35,238 bases of DNA from JAGOEX01 sp964630905 (GTDB lineage: Bacteria > UBP6 > UBA1177), in the NCBI GenBank assembly GCA_964630905.1, contig CAZVWR010000033.1, forward strand, positions 1 to 35,238, written 5' to 3'. Position 1 is the first letter of the stretch; the number at the start of each line of letters is the position of its first letter. Under the pieces are notes generated by a model. That model was not told the origin of the DNA and searched no databases. It worked only from the letters and a program-made list of their open reading frames with translations. The position numbers were made by a program, and so were the translations under genes. Shown in pieces: positions 32,660 to 35,238 of this stretch.

Positions 32660-33163
32660 TTGATATTTTCTAACGGAATGACTGAAGAAATGCTCAATGC
32701 CGGCATGGTGACCCGTATTACCGGAGAACTCATAACCGTGCGAGACCAGTCACTCAAAAAGATTCTCGAAATGGTTGAAAAAGGCGAACCGCTTCCGTTT
32801 GAAATGAAAGGGGCATACATATTTTTTGCCGCTCCGACTCCCGGCTACACTGAACACAGGGCGAGCATCGGACCGACAACAAGCTGGAGAATGGGTGCGT
32901 TCATCCCTTTCCTTCTCGAACTCGGAGTAAAAGGATTTGTCGGAAAAGGGTTTCTTCCTGTTGGTGTTCCCGAAGCGATAAGAAGACACAAAGCTCTTTA
33001 TTTTCAGGCACTTGGCGGAGCAGGAGCATATTATGGAAGCCGTATGACGGCAATGGAACCGATAATGTTCCCAGAGCTTGGGCCGGAAGCAGTATTTAAA
33101 ATTGAAGTCGCGGATTTTCCGCTGATAATATCAATCGACACCAGAGGTGCAATATTTTCTTAA
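32660..33163 (+). CDS. Class I fumarate hydratase, beta (C-terminal) subunit, TTG start
   Basis: The 167-residue protein matches the C-terminal part of class I fumarases: LPFEMKGAYIFFAAPTPG, ASIGPTTSWRMGAFIPFLLELGVKGFVGKG, RHKALYFQALGGAGAYYG, FPELGPEAVFKIEVADFPLIISID. The start codon is TTG, supported by AAGGAG 8 bases upstream; an internal ATG 6 codons later lacks such a site. It should form a complex with the alpha subunit. The next gene follows after 9 bases. Confidence 0.92.
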   Translation: MIFSNGMTEEMLNAGMVTRITGELITVRDQSLKKILEMVEKGEPLPFEMKGAYIFFAAPTPGYTEHRASIGPTTSWRMGAFIPFLLELGVKGFVGKGFLPVGVPEAIRRHKALYFQALGGAGAYYGSRMTAMEPIMFPELGPEAVFKIEVADFPLIISIDTRGAIFS

Positions 33164-33172
33164 GAGGTGATC

Positions 33173-33421
33173 ATGGGAAAGAAAGAATTTGTCGAGATCA
33201 GACACGAAAATGCTAAATGTACGCTGTACATCAGACCTGAACTTTGTAAAGGATGTGAAGTGTGTATTGAATTCTGTCCGGTGAAAGCCCTTTCACTTGA
33301 CAAAAAGAAACTCATTGTGACGGCAGACAACATGGAAAAGTGTATCGCCTGCGGAATGTGCGAGCTCAGATGTCCCGATTTTGCCATTTATATCGAGAAA
33401 AAAGAAGGAGCAAAGAAATGA
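33173..33421 (+). CDS. korD: 2x[4Fe-4S] ferredoxin subunit (KorD/VorD type)
   Basis: The 82-residue protein has two complete cluster motifs, CKGCEVCIEFCP and CIACGMCELRCP, in the context of the delta subunit of 2-oxoacid:ferredoxin oxidoreductases. ATG at 33173 is preceded by GAGGTGATC, an excellent match to the ribosome anti-Shine-Dalgarno; a GTG at 33167 lies inside that site and is unlikely. The stop overlaps the alpha-subunit ATG (ATGA). Confidence 0.9.
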   Translation: MGKKEFVEIRHENAKCTLYIRPELCKGCEVCIEFCPVKALSLDKKKLIVTADNMEKCIACGMCELRCPDFAIYIEKKEGAKK

Positions 33422-34551
33422 CAAAAGCAAATTATGAATTCATTCAGGGAAATATCGCCTGTGCAAAAGGTGCCGCATACGCCGGTTGCAGTTTTTTCGG
33501 CGGATATCCGATAACACCTTCGACAGAAATTGCTGAATACATGGCTGAATGGCTCCCGAAAAACGGCGGAAAGTTTATTCAGATGGAAGATGAAATAGCT
33601 TCGATCGGCTCAATAATCGGAGCGTCACTTACCGGAGCAAAATCAATGACTTCCACAAGCGGACCCGGATTTTCGCTTATGCAGGAACTGATCGGTTACG
33701 GCTGTATTGCCGAAGTTCCGATCGTTGTTGTTGACATCATGAGAGGCGGACCTTCAACAGGACTTCCCACATCTCCGGCACAGTCAGATCTTCTTCAGGC
33801 AAAATGGGGAACACACGGCGACCATCCCACGATCGCACTTGTTCCGAATTCAGTTGAAGAGATGTTCACTGAAACAGTAAGAGCTTTCAACCTTGCTGAA
33901 TATTTCAGAACTCCCGTCATCGTTCTCGGAGACGAAATAATCGGTCACATGAGAGAAAGGATAAGGATCCCCGACCCGGGCGAAATAGAACTAATTAACA
34001 GAACCACTCCCAACAGCGATGGCGTCTGTCCCCTTCCCTACGCTTCTGACGGTTACAAACCTGCATGTCTGCCGAATTTTGGAAAAAGCAGATTCCATGT
34101 GACTGGACTTAACCACGATGATTCAGGATTTCCGACAATGGACCCTGAGATCGTTGCAAGGGAAAATGAAAGGATCATTAAAAAAGTTTACAACCAGAGA
34201 CATCTTGTTGATAAATTTGAAGCCATTCACTGTGAAGATGCAAAGATTCTCATGCTCGCAGTCGGAAGTGCGGCAAGAGCGGCGGAAGAATCAGTCCTTG
34301 AACTTAGAAAGAAAGGGGTTAAAGCCGGGCTTTTCAGACCTATTACACTCTGGCCTTTTCCGAAAGATGAGTTTGCAAAGTATGCTCTAAACGCTGATTA
34401 CATAATAGTTCCAGAAATGAACCTCGGTCAGCTTAAAACAGTCGCGGAAAGATTCACAAAGAGAAACAAGATAATTCCTGTGAACCTTGTCAACGGAGAA
34501 CCGCTCGGACCGGAGAACATTATTTCGGCGATCAGCCATCTTAACATTTAA
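33418..34551 (+). CDS. korA: 2-oxoacid:ferredoxin oxidoreductase, alpha subunit
   Basis: The 377-residue subunit belongs to the POR/KOR family, which oxidatively decarboxylates 2-oxoacids to acyl-CoA with ferredoxin, or runs the reverse fixation. Family motifs are GNIACAKGAAYAGCSFFGGYPITPSTEI, MEDEIASIGSIIGASLTGAKSMTSTSGPGFSLM and RGGPSTGLPTSPAQSDLLQAKWGTHGDHP, in pieces. The C-terminal part (LMLAVGSAARAAEESV, RPITLWPFP) is domain II. Gene order delta-alpha-beta is typical of 2-oxoglutarate or branched-chain oxidoreductases; 2-oxoglutarate is favoured by the fumarase neighbours but not proven. The start at 33418 overlaps the ferredoxin stop; an upstream extension to 33340 lies within the ferredoxin gene. 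Confidence 0.93.
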   Translation: MTKANYEFIQGNIACAKGAAYAGCSFFGGYPITPSTEIAEYMAEWLPKNGGKFIQMEDEIASIGSIIGASLTGAKSMTSTSGPGFSLMQELIGYGCIAEVPIVVVDIMRGGPSTGLPTSPAQSDLLQAKWGTHGDHPTIALVPNSVEEMFTETVRAFNLAEYFRTPVIVLGDEIIGHMRERIRIPDPGEIELINRTTPNSDGVCPLPYASDGYKPACLPNFGKSRFHVTGLNHDDSGFPTMDPEIVARENERIIKKVYNQRHLVDKFEAIHCEDAKILMLAVGSAARAAEESVLELRKKGVKAGLFRPITLWPFPKDEFAKYALNADYIIVPEMNLGQLKTVAERFTKRNKIIPVNLVNGEPLGPENIISAISHLNI

Positions 34552-34565
34552 CGGGGGGTACAGAT

Positions 34566-35238
34566 ATGTTCGATTATTCAAAATATTTAAGAAATGAAAA
34601 GCTTCCTCACATCTGGTGTCCCGGATGCGGGCACGGCATAGTAATGAAATCTCTTCTGCGTGCGATTGACAAGACCGGCTGGAGCAAAGACGACATCGTT
34701 GTTGTAAGCGGCATCGGCTGTGCGTCAAGACTTCCCGGATATGTTGACTGTAACACACTTCACACAGCTCACGGGCGGGCACTCGCCTTTGCAACAGGGA
34801 TAAAACTTGCAAAACCCAACATGCATGTGATCGTTGTTTCGGGTGACGGTGACGCCCTTGCAATAGGCGGCAACCATTTCATCCATGCATGCAGAAGGAA
34901 CATTGACATAACTCTCGTTGTGTTCAACAATGGCATCTACGGAATGACAGGCGGACAATACTCACCGACTACGGCTGACGGTGATAAAACTGCAACATCC
35001 CCTTATGGAAATATTGAGCCCCATTTTGATATTGTTGACCTTGCCACAGGTGCAGGAGCCACTTTTGTCGCAAGAGGAACAAGCTACCATGTTCCACAGC
35101 TTGACACCTACATTCATAAAGGCTTGATGCACAAAGGTTTTTCAGTTATTGATGTTGCCGAAGCATGCTACACAACCCACGGCAGAAAGAACAAGAAAAA
35201 ATACGGATCGAACCTTGACATGCTCAAATATCAGAAAG
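34566..35238 (+). CDS. korB: 2-oxoacid:ferredoxin oxidoreductase, beta subunit (3' truncated by window end)
   Basis: An open frame from ATG at 34566 runs off the window after 224 codons. It has the cluster cysteines IWCPGCGHG (Cys18, Cys21) and GIGCASRLPG, and the thiamine pyrophosphate site SGDGDALAIGGNHFIHACRRN followed by VVFNNGIYGMTGGQYSPTT. The Mg-binding GDG and NNxIYGMTGGQ phrases are canonical for beta subunits. It starts 14 bases after the alpha subunit. A gamma subunit would be expected just beyond the window. Confidence 0.95.
   Translation, partial: MFDYSKYLRNEKLPHIWCPGCGHGIVMKSLLRAIDKTGWSKDDIVVVSGIGCASRLPGYVDCNTLHTAHGRALAFATGIKLAKPNMHVIVVSGDGDALAIGGNHFIHACRRNIDITLVVFNNGIYGMTGGQYSPTTADGDKTATSPYGNIEPHFDIVDLATGAGATFVARGTSYHVPQLDTYIHKGLMHKGFSVIDVAEACYTTHGRKNKKKYGSNLDMLKYQK

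Noticed and set aside
1..35238. tRNA, rRNA, CRISPR arrays, insertion sequences, riboswitches, rho-independent terminators
   Set aside because: No cloverleaf, spaced repeat array, transposase or GC-rich hairpin with T-run was found on reading; gaps are too short for most of these.

Overview
The window comes from a Gram-negative, apparently anaerobic bacterium of moderately low GC (roughly 40% by eye). It encodes an outer-membrane beta-barrel, a SPOR-domain membrane protein and several Sec-exported lipoproteins. It also carries many oxygen-sensitive Fe-S enzymes: class I fumarase, a 2-oxoacid:ferredoxin oxidoreductase, a 2-hydroxyacyl-CoA dehydratase-family protein, an aconitase-family protein and bacterial ferredoxins. 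The Cys-rich small lipoprotein and the D/G-rich linker of the beta-propeller lipoprotein recall anaerobic Deltaproteobacteria/Myxococcota-like lineages or candidate phyla. That placement is inference; no rRNA or marker phylogeny is available here.

Layout. (1) 60-1085 (+): a threonine aldolase-family enzyme, converging on the leftward block. (2) 1082-20304 (all -): about 19 kb of tightly packed, often overlapping leftward genes. In transcription order these are lepA, purA, ribBA, ribH, nusB, an unknown gene, holB, ricT, tatD and an HgdB-family gene. A near-consensus promoter follows, then a LeuC-like aconitase, a GT4 glycosyltransferase, a SPOR protein, a Pro-rich outer-membrane barrel, a secreted protein, a TPR lipoprotein, a possible RecO relative, nadE and nadD. 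A separately promoted Cys-rich lipoprotein ends the block. (3) 20417-24412 (-): a giant beta-propeller lipoprotein followed by a flavodoxin-ferredoxin (EFR1) protein. (4) 24558-25322 (+): a UPF0280 protein. (5) 25303-27807 (-): an operon of an unknown P-loop protein, a Sec-exported DUF362 ferredoxin-like protein and a phosphoribosyltransferase, with its own strong promoter. (6) 27939-29111 (-): an AAA/DUF4143 ATPase with its own promoter and an upstream perfect palindrome. (7) 29266-31393 (-): a small island that looks like debris of an RHS/polymorphic-toxin locus. It holds an RHS-like C-terminal scrap, a WG-repeat lipoprotein, an unknown 88-aa protein whose start lies in a 15-bp tandem repeat, and a secreted RHS-like fragment broken at an A9 tract. 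(8) 31400-31672 (-): a cupin. (9) 31829-35238 (+): an operon for class I fumarase (two subunits), ferredoxin, and the alpha and beta subunits of a 2-oxoacid:ferredoxin oxidoreductase; the last is cut by the window edge.

How it fits together. The leftward block mixes housekeeping functions (translation, purine, riboflavin, NAD, replication clamp loading) with envelope biogenesis. The rightward operon at the end fits a reductive or fermentative TCA branch linking fumarate/malate with 2-oxoacid/ferredoxin chemistry. The most likely places for undescribed biology are the P-loop/DUF362/PRTase operon and the toxin-like island at 29.2-31.4 kb. I see no tRNA, rRNA, CRISPR array, insertion sequence or riboswitch, and no stretch over 300 bases without a gene.
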